This document shows positions 1-7,013 of a stretch of 12,589 nt of DNA, one piece after another (within the stretch, counting starts at the first letter, position 1; each line of letters begins with the position of its first letter). Below the pieces are notes generated by a model that made no database searches, had not been told where the DNA came from, and was given only the letters and a program-made list of their open reading frames with translations. This stretch comes from Actinomycetota bacterium (lineage in GTDB: Bacteria > Actinomycetota > Actinomycetes > Mycobacteriales > Mycobacteriaceae): NCBI GenBank assembly GCA_005787665.1, contig SYAB01000032.1:1-12589 (forward strand), given 5' to 3'. Made by a program: the position numbers and the translations under genes.

Positions 1-1171
1 CCTCGCCTTCGTGGCACGCCCGCTGGGGTCGATCCTGTTCGGGCACTTCGGTGACCGGGTCGGCCGCAAGGCCACGCTGGTCGGTTCGCTGCTGATGATG
101 GGAATCGCCACCTTCGCGATCGGTCTGCTGCCCACCTACCAGCAGGCGGGCCTGCTGGCGCCGGCCCTGCTCGCCGTGCTGCGCTTCACCCAGGGCCTGG
201 CCCTCGGCGGGGAGTGGAGTGGGGCGGCACTGCTGGCCACCGAGACGGCCCGGCCCGGTAAACGGGCCTGGGCGGCGATGTGGCCGCAACTCGGCGCACC
301 GCTGGGTTTTCTGATGGCCAACGGGGTGTTCCTGCTGCTGATCCTGTGGCTGGGGCACAGTGCGGCCAAGCCGGACCCGGACGGGCCGTTTCTGACCTGG
401 GGCTGGCGGGTCCCCTTCCTGCTCAGTGCCGTGATGGTGGCGATCGGCCTCTACGTGCGGGTTCGGCTGGCCGAGACGCCTGTCTTCGTCCGGGCGGTCG
501 AACAGGGGCAGCGGGTCAAATCGCCGCTGGCACAGGTATTCCGGAGCAGCTGGCGCCAGCTGATCATCGGCACCTTCGTGATGCTGGCGACCTACACGCT
601 GGTCTACATCGTGACCCCCTGGGCGCTGAGCTACGGGACGGCCAAGCGTCCCCCGGAAGGCAAGGGGTTGGGTTTCAACTACGTCGACTTCCTGCAGTGG
701 CAATTGGTGGCGGTGCTGTTCTTCGCCGCGATGCTCCCGGTGGCCGGCCTGTTGGCCGACCGATTCGGCCGCAGGTCCACCCTGCTGGCGGTCACCGCCG
801 CCGTGATGGCCTACGGCGGACTGTTCGCGCCACTGCTCTCCACGGAATCGAGTTCGCAGGGCAGGATGCTGGCGTTCCTGATCATCGGAATGACGTTGAT
901 GGGCTTGTCCTTCGGACCGATGAGCGCCGTACTGCCGGAACTGTTCCCGACCAACGTCCGCTACACAGGCTCCGGCATCTCCTACAACGCGGCCAGCATC
1001 CTGGGCGCGGCCGTCGCCCCGTTCCTGGCCACCTGGCTCGTCTCGCGATACGGCGTGGGCTGGGTCGGTCTGTACCTCTTCGTTGCCGCCGCACTGACGT
1101 TCACCGCATTGCTGATCATGCGGGAAACCAAGGACACCTCCCTGGAGTCGACTCCCGAGCCGATGCTCTGA
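1..1171 (+). CDS. MFS transporter, metabolite:H+ symporter (MHS) type, 5'-truncated
   Basis: Inner-membrane secondary transporter, probably proton-coupled uptake of an organic acid or a similar small metabolite. The reading frame is open from base 2 (codons L-A-F-V-A-R-P), so the start lies outside the window. About 389 residues are visible. The MFS loop 2-3 signature is present near the left edge (GHFGDRVGRK), as are the TM4-5 GEWSGAAL segment, a second GLLADRFGRRST signature mid-protein, and the MHS-type FPTNVRYTGSGISYN segment near the C-terminus. Aligned by eye with the complete MFS protein at the other end of the window, it lacks about 80 N-terminal residues (TM1-2). It ends 19 bp from the convergent Dabb gene. 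Its position beside an aromatic-ring operon makes an aromatic or dicarboxylic acid plausible as substrate, but this is inference. The family call is firm and the substrate is unknown. Confidence 0.9.
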   Translation, partial: LAFVARPLGSILFGHFGDRVGRKATLVGSLLMMGIATFAIGLLPTYQQAGLLAPALLAVLRFTQGLALGGEWSGAALLATETARPGKRAWAAMWPQLGAPLGFLMANGVFLLLILWLGHSAAKPDPDGPFLTWGWRVPFLLSAVMVAIGLYVRVRLAETPVFVRAVEQGQRVKSPLAQVFRSSWRQLIIGTFVMLATYTLVYIVTPWALSYGTAKRPPEGKGLGFNYVDFLQWQLVAVLFFAAMLPVAGLLADRFGRRSTLLAVTAAVMAYGGLFAPLLSTESSSQGRMLAFLIIGMTLMGLSFGPMSAVLPELFPTNVRYTGSGISYNAASILGAAVAPFLATWLVSRYGVGWVGLYLFVAAALTFTALLIMRETKDTSLESTPEPML

Positions 1172-1190
1172 GGCCTCTCGCCCCCGACAG

Positions 1191-1481
1191 TCAGTGTTCG
1201 AGTTGGACGACTGTGCGGGACTCGAGGTTCGGCAGGATCATCTCGTTGAGAATCCGCTGATGTTCGGGATGATCGCGGTAGCCGATGAAGCTCTCCCAGT
1301 CCTCGAAGGTTCCCACCACAGCGAAGTCGTAGGCACCAGGGGTCAGGCCGGCATCGGGACCGCACACGTAACTCCGGACGCCGTCGAGTCGGGTCGCCAG
1401 GGCCAGGAGTTCATCGGCGATGTCAGCGGCGGCGACGTCGCCCGCGCGCCACTTGAAGGTCACGACGTGGGTGAAGGTCAT
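1191..1481 (-). CDS. Dabb (stress-responsive alpha/beta barrel) domain protein
   Basis: A 96-aa single-domain protein of the dimeric alpha/beta-barrel (ferredoxin-like) superfamily. The Dabb pattern is complete: MTFTHVVTFKW at the N-terminus, a central helix, a G-AYDFAVVGTFEDWESFIGYRDHPEHQ segment, and a short C-terminal strand (SRTVVQLEH). Relatives act as small cyclases or ring-tailoring proteins, and many have no known reaction. The ATG at 1481 is preferred over in-frame starts further upstream because homology begins there. It also sits exactly 6 nt after a TACAGT -10 box, so the mRNA would be leaderless, and there is no Shine-Dalgarno. The gene is divergent from the extradiol-dioxygenase operon across 86 bp and may act on the same pathway. 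Function beyond the fold is not known. Confidence 0.85.
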   Translation of the reverse strand: MTFTHVVTFKWRAGDVAAADIADELLALATRLDGVRSYVCGPDAGLTPGAYDFAVVGTFEDWESFIGYRDHPEHQRILNEMILPNLESRTVVQLEH

Positions 1482-1487
1482 CGGCCC

Positions 1488-1493
1488 ACTGTA
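1488..1493 (-). promoter_or_regulatory. -10 box for leaderless Dabb transcript
   Basis: On the minus strand TACAGT is followed by six bases (GGGCCG) and then the ATG of the Dabb gene. TANNNT is the mycobacterial SigA -10 consensus, and a 6-nt gap places the transcription start at the A of the start codon. No convincing -35 box is visible, which is usual for these promoters. Confidence 0.55.
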
Positions 1494-1515
1494 GGAAATC
1501 GCCGCTGCCACCGCC

Positions 1516-1552
1516 TTGACTGACCTATCCGTCGTATGTGACGATTTCGTCA
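1516..1552 (+). promoter_or_regulatory. promoter and operator-like dyad of the dioxygenase operon
   Basis: TTGACT (1516-1521) is a good -35. It is followed by an 18-bp spacer and GACGAT (1540-1545), which keeps the A and final T of TANNNT. A perfect 6-bp inverted repeat, TGACGA (1539-1544), TT, TCGTCA (1547-1552), covers the -10 and the likely start point. A repressor bound there would block transcription. The dyad is seen directly; the promoter and operator roles are inferred. No regulator gene lies in the window. Confidence 0.45.
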
Positions 1553-1567
1553 ACAATGGAGGTGCTG

Positions 1568-2698
1568 ATGGGTGACGCGGTGGGTGCGCACGACGATCTG
1601 CACAGCGAGCAGCGCGCACGGCCGGGGGAGCACCCCGGCCGATCCGCCAACCCGCTGATCAAGGTGACCGGGCTGGCCTGGTTGGAGTTCGACAAGCCGG
1701 ACCTCGGGCGTGCGGAGCGATTCGCGCACGCCTTCGGATTCCGGACCGCCGCGGCGAGCGCCGACGAAGTGCAGTTGCGCGGTGTCGACGCGGGCTCGCC
1801 GTGTGTGATCCTGCGCCGCGGACCCCGTTCGCGGTTCCGGGGGCTCGCCCTGCGGGCCGGCGACGAAGCCGACCTCCTGCGGCTGGCGGCCAGAACCGGC
1901 ACGCCGGCGCTTCCCCTGCCGGAGAGCCTGGGTGGTCGGGCGGTCCACCTGGTCGATCCCGGGGGCACCCCCGTCACGGTCGTCGCGGGCGTGCGTGAAC
2001 TGGCGTCCATGCCAGGCCAGGCTCCTCAGGTGGTCAACGTCGGCCACGAGGTCAAGCGGGTCAACGCGACCCAGCGCCCGCCGCGTGAACCCGGCCGGGT
2101 GCAGCGGCTGGGCCACGTGGTGCTGCAGTCCCGCACCTACATCGAGACCCTCAACTGGTACCTGGACCACTTCGGCCTGATCGTCAGCGACTTCCAGTAC
2201 TACTCCGGTCAGCGCGAGCGCGGGCCGACCATGAGCTTCATCCGCTGCGACCAGGGCGCCACACCGTCGGATCACCACACCCTGGCGCTCGCCCTCGGAC
2301 CGGCCGATCGCTATGTGCACTCCGCCTACGAACTGGCCGATCTCGACGCGCTCGCCGCCGGTGGGGAGTACCTGCGGGATGCCGGTTACTTCCGGTCGTG
2401 GGGGATCGGGCGGCATATCCAGGGCAGCCAGATCTTCGACTACTGGCGCGACCCGGACGGATTCCTCGTCGAGCACTACGCCGACGGAGACGTATTCGAC
2501 AACACCGTCGAGACGGGTTGGGCGCCGTTCACCGCGTCGGGCCTGGCCCAGTGGGGTCCGCCGGTCAGCAGAGATTTCCTGGGAATCGAGCCCCGCTATG
2601 CCCGCGACGAGATCGGGGCGATCGTCTCCGCTCTGCGGGAGAACAACGAATTCGACCTGAGACGACTGATGGGAATGCTGAAGGTGGCCCGCTCATGA
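1568..2698 (+). CDS. type I extradiol ring-cleavage dioxygenase (VOC family)
   Basis: Fe(II)-type meta-cleavage dioxygenase of the two-domain BphC/MhpB-like vicinal-oxygen-chelate class, about 376 aa. It would open a catechol-like ring beside the two hydroxyls. The N-terminal VOC half (about 30-150) is degenerate. The C-terminal half (about 180-310) carries the active site. By comparison with BphC, the metal ligands are H183 (LGHVVL), H251 (YVHSAYE) and E302 (FLVEHYADGD). The catalytic His of the HHT motif is H237, and further conserved residues are H283 and Y292. The ATG at 1568 is preferred because GGAGG (1558-1562) lies 5 nt upstream. The longer in-frame start at 1538 falls inside the promoter dyad. 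The stop overlaps the start of the FAH gene by ATGA, so the two are translationally coupled. The C-terminal tail of about 65 residues after the domain is longer than in BphC. Substrate is unknown. Confidence 0.88.
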   Translation: MGDAVGAHDDLHSEQRARPGEHPGRSANPLIKVTGLAWLEFDKPDLGRAERFAHAFGFRTAAASADEVQLRGVDAGSPCVILRRGPRSRFRGLALRAGDEADLLRLAARTGTPALPLPESLGGRAVHLVDPGGTPVTVVAGVRELASMPGQAPQVVNVGHEVKRVNATQRPPREPGRVQRLGHVVLQSRTYIETLNWYLDHFGLIVSDFQYYSGQRERGPTMSFIRCDQGATPSDHHTLALALGPADRYVHSAYELADLDALAAGGEYLRDAGYFRSWGIGRHIQGSQIFDYWRDPDGFLVEHYADGDVFDNTVETGWAPFTASGLAQWGPPVSRDFLGIEPRYARDEIGAIVSALRENNEFDLRRLMGMLKVARS

Positions 2699-3633
2699 CC
2701 CTTTCCGTACTGCGCACCGCCCAGGGATGGTGGGTCCAGAAGGACGGCGGCGCCGTCCGGGTGGACACCGCCGCAACCACGACCGGGGAACTACTCGGCG
2801 ATCGCTCCGCTGTCGAGGCCGCCCGCAACGGCTCCGACGCGGTGGCCTTGGACACCCTGACGCTGCTCTCACCGGTGACGAGGCCGTGCCGGGTGGTGGC
2901 GCAGATGACGAACTTCGCCTCCCATGTGCGCGACGCCGGAATGGATCCCAAGACCATCCCGCTGACCTTCTTTCGCAAGTCGTCGGCCTCGATCAGCGGG
3001 CCCCGCGACCGTATCGTCAAACCGGGCCACGTCCGCTTCCTCGACTACGAAGTCGAGATCGGCCTGGTCGTTGGACGCGACATCGCCGTCGGCACAACGA
3101 TTTCCGAACGCAACATCGACGAGTGCATCGCCGGCCTGGTGGTCACCAACGACGTCTCGGCACGCGACATCCAGCTGCCGCAGACGCAGTTCTACGAGGC
3201 CAAGTCCTACCCGAGCTTCACCCCGGTGGGGCCGGCGCTGGTGCTCCTCGAGGAGGGCGAACTGGCGCGCTTCGGTGATCTGCGACTGCGCCTGAGCGTC
3301 AACGGCGAGCAACGCCAGAACGCCCTGGTCGACGGTGACATGCTGTACCGGCCACTGCAGGCACTGCAGTCGCTGAGCCGATTCCAGGACCTGGCGGCCG
3401 GCGACCTGATCCTGACCGGCACCCCCGTCGGTACCGCGCTGAGCGCGCCGCCCAAGCCGATCACGATGATCAGCAACCTGCTGCCGCCCGCAGTGAAGTG
3501 GAAGGCGTTCTTCACGAGTCAGTCCCGCAATCCGAAGTACCTGCACGACGGCGACCTCGTCGAGGCGTCGGTGGCCACCGACGACGGCGCTATCGACCTG
3601 GGCACCCAGCACACCCGGGTCAGCTACTCCTAG
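2695..3633 (+). CDS. fumarylacetoacetate hydrolase (FAH) family protein
   Basis: A 312-aa cytosolic enzyme of the FAH fold. Relatives cleave C-C bonds of diketo acids or act as hydratases, isomerases or decarboxylases in lower meta-cleavage pathways. The metal site is visible: E119 and E121 in LDYEVEIGLVVGRD, and D153 in TNDVSARD. K170 and the TGTPVGT loop complete the usual core. The N-terminal 60-70 residues form the small FAH_N-like region. An unusual stretch of about 30 residues (APPKPITMISN through SRNPKYL) separates TGTPVGT from the final HDGDLVEASV strand, where short FAH proteins have only a brief loop. The ATG overlaps the dioxygenase stop (ATGA), so it needs no ribosome binding site of its own. 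It probably processes the ring-opened product of the upstream enzyme; the exact reaction cannot be assigned. Confidence 0.88.
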   Translation: MTLSVLRTAQGWWVQKDGGAVRVDTAATTTGELLGDRSAVEAARNGSDAVALDTLTLLSPVTRPCRVVAQMTNFASHVRDAGMDPKTIPLTFFRKSSASISGPRDRIVKPGHVRFLDYEVEIGLVVGRDIAVGTTISERNIDECIAGLVVTNDVSARDIQLPQTQFYEAKSYPSFTPVGPALVLLEEGELARFGDLRLRLSVNGEQRQNALVDGDMLYRPLQALQSLSRFQDLAAGDLILTGTPVGTALSAPPKPITMISNLLPPAVKWKAFFTSQSRNPKYLHDGDLVEASVATDDGAIDLGTQHTRVSYS

Positions 3634-3641
3634 GAGTTGGC

Positions 3642-5165
3642 ATGGAGGACGTCGTCATGGGTGCACAGAATCACTACCCCGTCGTGATCGTCGGTGCCGG
3701 CCCGGCCGGCATCGCAGCCGCGACGCTGCTGGGGCAGTACGGAATCGAGTGCCTGATCCTGGACCGCTGGGCCGATGTGTACCCGCAGCCCCGGGCGGTC
3801 CACCTCGATGACGAGGTGTATCGAATCGTCGAAAGGCTCGGCGTCGGAGAGGAATTTGCGAGCATCTCCCGGCCGGGGCTGGGTCTGCGTCTGCTGGACA
3901 CCACGCGGGGGCTGCTGGCCGAATTCCACCGCGACCCCACCCGAAGCCGGCACGGGCACCCCGAATCCAATATGTTCGACCAGCCGGAGTTCGAGGCCCT
4001 GCTGCGCAGGAATCTCAAACGCCACCCGTCGGTGACGCTGCGCGGTGACTCCGAAGTCACCGGTATGAGCGACCTGGCGGGGGGCCGAACGCGGGTCAGC
4101 TTCACCGATCGCGGCGACGGCAGCCAACACGTCGTCGACTGCGACTATCTTCTCGGCTGCGACGGCGCCAACAGCATGGTGCGCCGCCACATCGGCGCCA
4201 CCATGCGCGATCTCCGGTTCGAGCAGCGCTGGCTGGTCGTGGATGTGGACTCCGCCGTCGACCTCCATCAGTGGGGCGGCGTGCACCAGCTGTGCGACCC
4301 CCGCCGGGCGGGAACTTTCATGCAAGTCAAGGATTCCCGCTACCGCTGGGAGTTCCGGCTACTACCGGGGGAGTCCGCCGGCGATTTCGCCACCCTGCCC
4401 GCCCTGCGTCCGCTGATCGCACCCTGGCTCGGTGCGGTGCCGGATGCCGATCTGCGGGTCATCCGGGTCGCGGAGTACACCTTCCGGGCGCAGGTGGCCG
4501 ACCGGTGGCGTCGGGGCAATATCTTCCTGCTCGGTGACGCGGCTCATCTGACGCCGCCGTTCATCGGCCAGGGGATGGGCGCCGGCCTGCGGGATGCGAT
4601 GAACCTCAGTTGGAAGCTGGCCGGCGTGCTGCGTGGCCGCCTGCCCCGGGACGTTCTCGACACCTACCAGAAGGAGCGTAAGCCGCACGCGCGCAGCATG
4701 ATCGGCCTCGCCCTGATCGTCGGGTACTCGATGACCGCGGGGGGTCGAGCCGGCGCGGCGGTTCGGCGAGTCATCGCGCCGCGGATGCACCGGATCCCCG
4801 GCCTGGCCACCACGGTGACGGCGTCGGGGACCCCGCCGTTGAGCCGCGGCGCTCTGGTCCAGCGCCGATTCGGTCGTGGCCAGCTCGCCGGCAGCCTGTG
4901 CCCCAACGCGATGACCGACACCGGGCGGCGGGTGGATTCCCTGTTCGGCAACGGCTTCGCCGTCGTCACCACAGTCGAACCGGATCCGGGGGACCGCGCG
5001 ATGGTCGAGGGTCGGGGAGCGTTGCTGCACTACGCGGCGCCGGGGACGGTGCTGGCCGACTGGTTGCACAGGGCAGGCACGCCGGCAGCCATCGTTCGTC
5101 CCGATCACACCGTGATGCGGGCGGGGTCGCTGCGGGAGTTGTGCCGGGCGGTCCCGGCGTTCTGA
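3642..5165 (+). CDS. FAD-dependent aromatic monooxygenase, MhpA/PheA-like
   Basis: Class A flavoprotein hydroxylase of about 507 aa that would use NAD(P)H and O2 to add a hydroxyl to a phenolic ring, making the catechol for the upstream dioxygenase. The Rossmann motif VIVGAGPAG is at 16-23, with the acidic end of strand 2 (LILDR) near 41. The class A DG motif is GCDGANSMVRR (172-182) and the GD motif is FLLGDAAHLTPPFIGQGMGAGLRDAMNLSWKL (295-326). The C-terminal thioredoxin-like region runs from about 430. AGGAG at 3632-3636 overlaps the FAH stop codon and lies 5 nt from the ATG at 3642. An alternative ATG at 3657 also has GGAGG 8 nt upstream, so the N-terminus may be five residues shorter. 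The resemblance is to 3-(3-hydroxyphenyl)propionate hydroxylases; the true substrate is not evident. Confidence 0.9.
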   Translation: MEDVVMGAQNHYPVVIVGAGPAGIAAATLLGQYGIECLILDRWADVYPQPRAVHLDDEVYRIVERLGVGEEFASISRPGLGLRLLDTTRGLLAEFHRDPTRSRHGHPESNMFDQPEFEALLRRNLKRHPSVTLRGDSEVTGMSDLAGGRTRVSFTDRGDGSQHVVDCDYLLGCDGANSMVRRHIGATMRDLRFEQRWLVVDVDSAVDLHQWGGVHQLCDPRRAGTFMQVKDSRYRWEFRLLPGESAGDFATLPALRPLIAPWLGAVPDADLRVIRVAEYTFRAQVADRWRRGNIFLLGDAAHLTPPFIGQGMGAGLRDAMNLSWKLAGVLRGRLPRDVLDTYQKERKPHARSMIGLALIVGYSMTAGGRAGAAVRRVIAPRMHRIPGLATTVTASGTPPLSRGALVQRRFGRGQLAGSLCPNAMTDTGRRVDSLFGNGFAVVTTVEPDPGDRAMVEGRGALLHYAAPGTVLADWLHRAGTPAAIVRPDHTVMRAGSLRELCRAVPAF

Positions 5166-5170
5166 TGTGC

Positions 5171-5212
5171 CGATGCGGCACCATCGACGATGCGGCACCA
5201 TCGGCATGGTGC
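5171..5212 (+). repeat. tandem 16-bp repeat with hairpin over the presumed AMIN-like start
   Basis: CGATGCGGCACCATCG occurs twice in tandem (5171-5186 and 5188-5203, one base between). Each copy carries GCACCAT (5178-5184 and 5195-5201). Both can pair perfectly with ATGGTGC at 5206-5212, which contains the presumed start codon. The nearer pair makes a 7-bp stem with a CGGC loop. It may control translation of the downstream gene or act as a terminator-like element of the upstream operon. Confidence 0.6.
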
Positions 5213-5754
5213 ACTCTCGCTACCGACGTCTCGCCCCGGCGGCGCTGTGCGTGCTCGCGACCGCTGCCCCGGCGTGCGGGTCCCGGCCCGCCGAGTCGGC
5301 GGCGCTGCCCGGTGCGGCAACCACCAACGTCAGCGCACCGCCCATCGGGGACATCGCGCACCTCTCGGCGGTGCGCCTCACTCCCCGTGCCGGGCACGAC
5401 GAACTGGTACTGGAGTTCATCGATGCGGTGCCGGGTTACACCGTCGGCTACGTGCCGTTGCCGGCGCGCGCTGACGGCTCCGGATTCGAGATCCCTTTGC
5501 CCGGAGCGGCAGCGCTGGTTCAGGTGACACTCACCCCGGCCACCGGGGACGGCTGGGCGGGCGGGCAGCGCAGCTACCACGGTCCGCCGGCTGTCACGGC
5601 TGACCGCGCCGCGGCGGTCACCGAGGCCAAGGTCGCCGGCGACTTCGAGGCGGTGTTGACCTGGGTGGTCGGGCTACGGACCAGGGTGCCGTTCCGCGTG
5701 CATACCGCCGACGGGCCACCTCGCCTGGTCGTCGAGTTCCAAGCATCACCGTGA
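5206..5754 (+). CDS. secreted AMIN-like domain protein, possible lipoprotein
   Basis: About 182 aa. A basic, hydrophobic N-terminus (HSRYRRLAPAALCVLATAAPACGS) reads as a signal sequence. C24 follows APA, a poor lipobox because of the Pro, so lipid attachment is possible but unsure. The rest matches the AMIN-like pattern of small mycobacterial exported proteins: GHDELVLEF, then GYTVGYV, an alanine-rich strand region, AKVAGDFEAVLTWVVGL and a final PPRLVVEF strand. AMIN domains of known proteins bind cell-wall or envelope partners; the role here is not known. The start is uncertain. ATG 5206 has no Shine-Dalgarno and lies inside a hairpin, and an in-frame GTG at 5167 would make the tandem repeat coding. 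It follows the monooxygenase by 40 bp and may be co-transcribed, though it has no evident catabolic role. Confidence 0.72.
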   Translation: MVHSRYRRLAPAALCVLATAAPACGSRPAESAALPGAATTNVSAPPIGDIAHLSAVRLTPRAGHDELVLEFIDAVPGYTVGYVPLPARADGSGFEIPLPGAAALVQVTLTPATGDGWAGGQRSYHGPPAVTADRAAAVTEAKVAGDFEAVLTWVVGLRTRVPFRVHTADGPPRLVVEFQASP

Positions 5755-5771
5755 GGTGGCCGGGAGATCAT

Positions 5772-5827
5772 CGAGACTGCGACCAGATCGCCTCCAAGAC
5801 GAGAATCGCGATCTGGGCGAAGTCTCG
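5772..5827. terminator. bidirectional terminator hairpin between convergent genes
   Basis: CGAGACT (5772-5778) pairs with AGTCTCG (5821-5827), and CCAGATCGC (5783-5791) pairs with GCGATCTGG (5808-5816). Between them GCGA faces GCGA, giving two C-G pairs flanked by G-A mismatches, so the stem is about 20 positions long with a 16-nt loop. It lies 17 nt after the AMIN-like stop and 12 nt after the DUF4331 stop. There is no U tract, as is common for mycobacterial terminators. Confidence 0.7.
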
Positions 5828-5839
5828 GCGGCGTTTGGC

Positions 5840-6853
5840 TCAGCTACTCGGGTGCGGCGGTCCCAGATACGGGAACTCACCCAATGTGTCGGTATGCGGC
5901 GCCAATCCGGAGGGCGGGCACTCGCCCCGGGTCAGGAACGCCAGCCGGTAGTCGATGACGTCGTCGGTGAAGGTCCGCCCGTTGGGGTACTTCGCGGGCG
6001 TCGACGGGTTGTAGGTCAGCATGTCGGGCAGGGTGCCCTCGGCGTCGATCGCGGCGATCGCCTCGTCGCGGCTGTAGCCGCCGGTATGGCCCATCAGGTG
6101 GATGAACTGCCCGATCCAGCGTTCCCGGTCCTCGGCCGGTTCGCCGGCGTTGTAGGCCTCCTTGGTGTCGTCGGTGTTGCAGAAGCTGCTCACCGAGGGG
6201 TGACCGGCCCGGTCGACATGCCGCAGGCCGCCGTCCTCGTCGCGCAGGCTGCACCGACCCCAGATGCGCACGTCGGGGTCCGCGCCCAGCGCCGAGGTCG
6301 GCATCTCGATGGCGATGGAGAACACGTTCGCTCTCAGGTTGGAGTCGACCCCCGTCCACGGCGAGTCGCCGCCGAGGTGCGGTGCGGTGAAATTGCGGCC
6401 CCCGGTGGTGTCGAACAGGTTCGTGATGCCGTCGAAGTCGAAGAAAAAGGCGTCACTGCGCGCCCCGGCGAAGAAGGTGAACGAGTCCGACACCGCGATG
6501 GTGGGTGTCGCGCCGAAGGAGACCTCGACGGCGTCGAAGATCAACTCCCCGACGGCTTCCGGCGAGCTGGCGTCGGTGCCGGTGGCCAGGTACACGTCGA
6601 CGGTCTGGGTGCCGTCGCGGGGCTCGGAGAAGACGAAACTGAACGCGATGTCGTCGCGGAGGTCCCCGTCGTTGTCGATCGCCAACCGGTAGACGGCATC
6701 CGGGTGCAGCGCGTCGGCGTTGGGGTTCGCGTTGAGGATCAACACGGTGTGGTCGGGCTCGGCCGGTGATGGGAACGCATACAGGTCGCACAGGTCGAGA
6801 CGCTGATCGCCGAGAGGCGGCCCCAGGCTCAGCCCGGTGAAGTGGTTGGACAT
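5840..6853 (-). CDS. DUF4331 domain-containing protein
   Basis: A 337-aa protein matching DUF4331 along its length: MSNHFTGLSLGPPLGDQRLDLCDLYAFPSP at the N-terminus, LNANPNAD, a VYRLAIDNDGD segment, FFFDFDGITNLFD, and a C-terminal NGRTFTDDVIDYRLAFLTRG block. The family has no established biochemical function. Its acidic, aspartate-rich strands hint at a beta-rich protein that may bind metal. No signal peptide is present. The ATG at 6853 has an excellent ribosome binding site: GGAGGAG at 6860-6866, six nt away. That rules out the upstream in-frame start. It is divergent from the L,D-transpeptidase gene across 160 bp and convergent with the AMIN-like gene. No regulator is visible. Confidence 0.88.
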   Translation of the reverse strand: MSNHFTGLSLGPPLGDQRLDLCDLYAFPSPAEPDHTVLILNANPNADALHPDAVYRLAIDNDGDLRDDIAFSFVFSEPRDGTQTVDVYLATGTDASSPEAVGELIFDAVEVSFGATPTIAVSDSFTFFAGARSDAFFFDFDGITNLFDTTGGRNFTAPHLGGDSPWTGVDSNLRANVFSIAIEMPTSALGADPDVRIWGRCSLRDEDGGLRHVDRAGHPSVSSFCNTDDTKEAYNAGEPAEDRERWIGQFIHLMGHTGGYSRDEAIAAIDAEGTLPDMLTYNPSTPAKYPNGRTFTDDVIDYRLAFLTRGECPPSGLAPHTDTLGEFPYLGPPHPSS

Positions 6854-7001
6854 GGCGATCTCCTCCGGTGGATGTGTCTCCGAACCTACCGCGACCATCG
6901 CCGCCGCCCGCCGGCGTGGCCCCGGTCTCCGCCGGGTCTCGGAACGGCGGCGGTTTCGCCCCGAGGCCGGTCACCGGGCCGTCGGGACTGCCCGCGTTGC
7001 C

Positions 7002-7007
7002 TACCAT
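7002..7007 (+). promoter_or_regulatory. -10 box for leaderless L,D-transpeptidase transcript
   Basis: TACCAT, a TANNNT match, is followed by six bases (GAGCTG) and then the GTG start at 7014. This is the same geometry as the Dabb promoter in this window, and again there is no Shine-Dalgarno. Confidence 0.55.
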
Positions 7008-7013
7008 GAGCTG

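Noticed and set aside
280..1260. 326-codon open frame in another frame over the left MFS gene
   Set aside because: Low-complexity Gly/Arg/Ala composition. The real frame carries MFS signatures to its stop.
1538..1567. Longer N-terminus for the extradiol dioxygenase starting at GTG 1538 or ATG 1556
   Set aside because: These starts fall in the promoter dyad or just after it and have no ribosome binding site. GGAGG fits the ATG at 1568.
1550..2476. 308-codon open frame antisense to the dioxygenase
   Set aside because: High-GC shadow frame. It has no recognisable domain, and the plus-strand frame has an intact active site.
5171..5203. Possible start of a CRISPR-like array
   Set aside because: There are only two 16-bp units with a single base between them and no spacers.
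6837..7013. Upstream extension of the L,D-transpeptidase frame
   Set aside because: It overlaps the DUF4331 start antisense and would bury the signal peptide. The -10 box is placed for GTG 7014.
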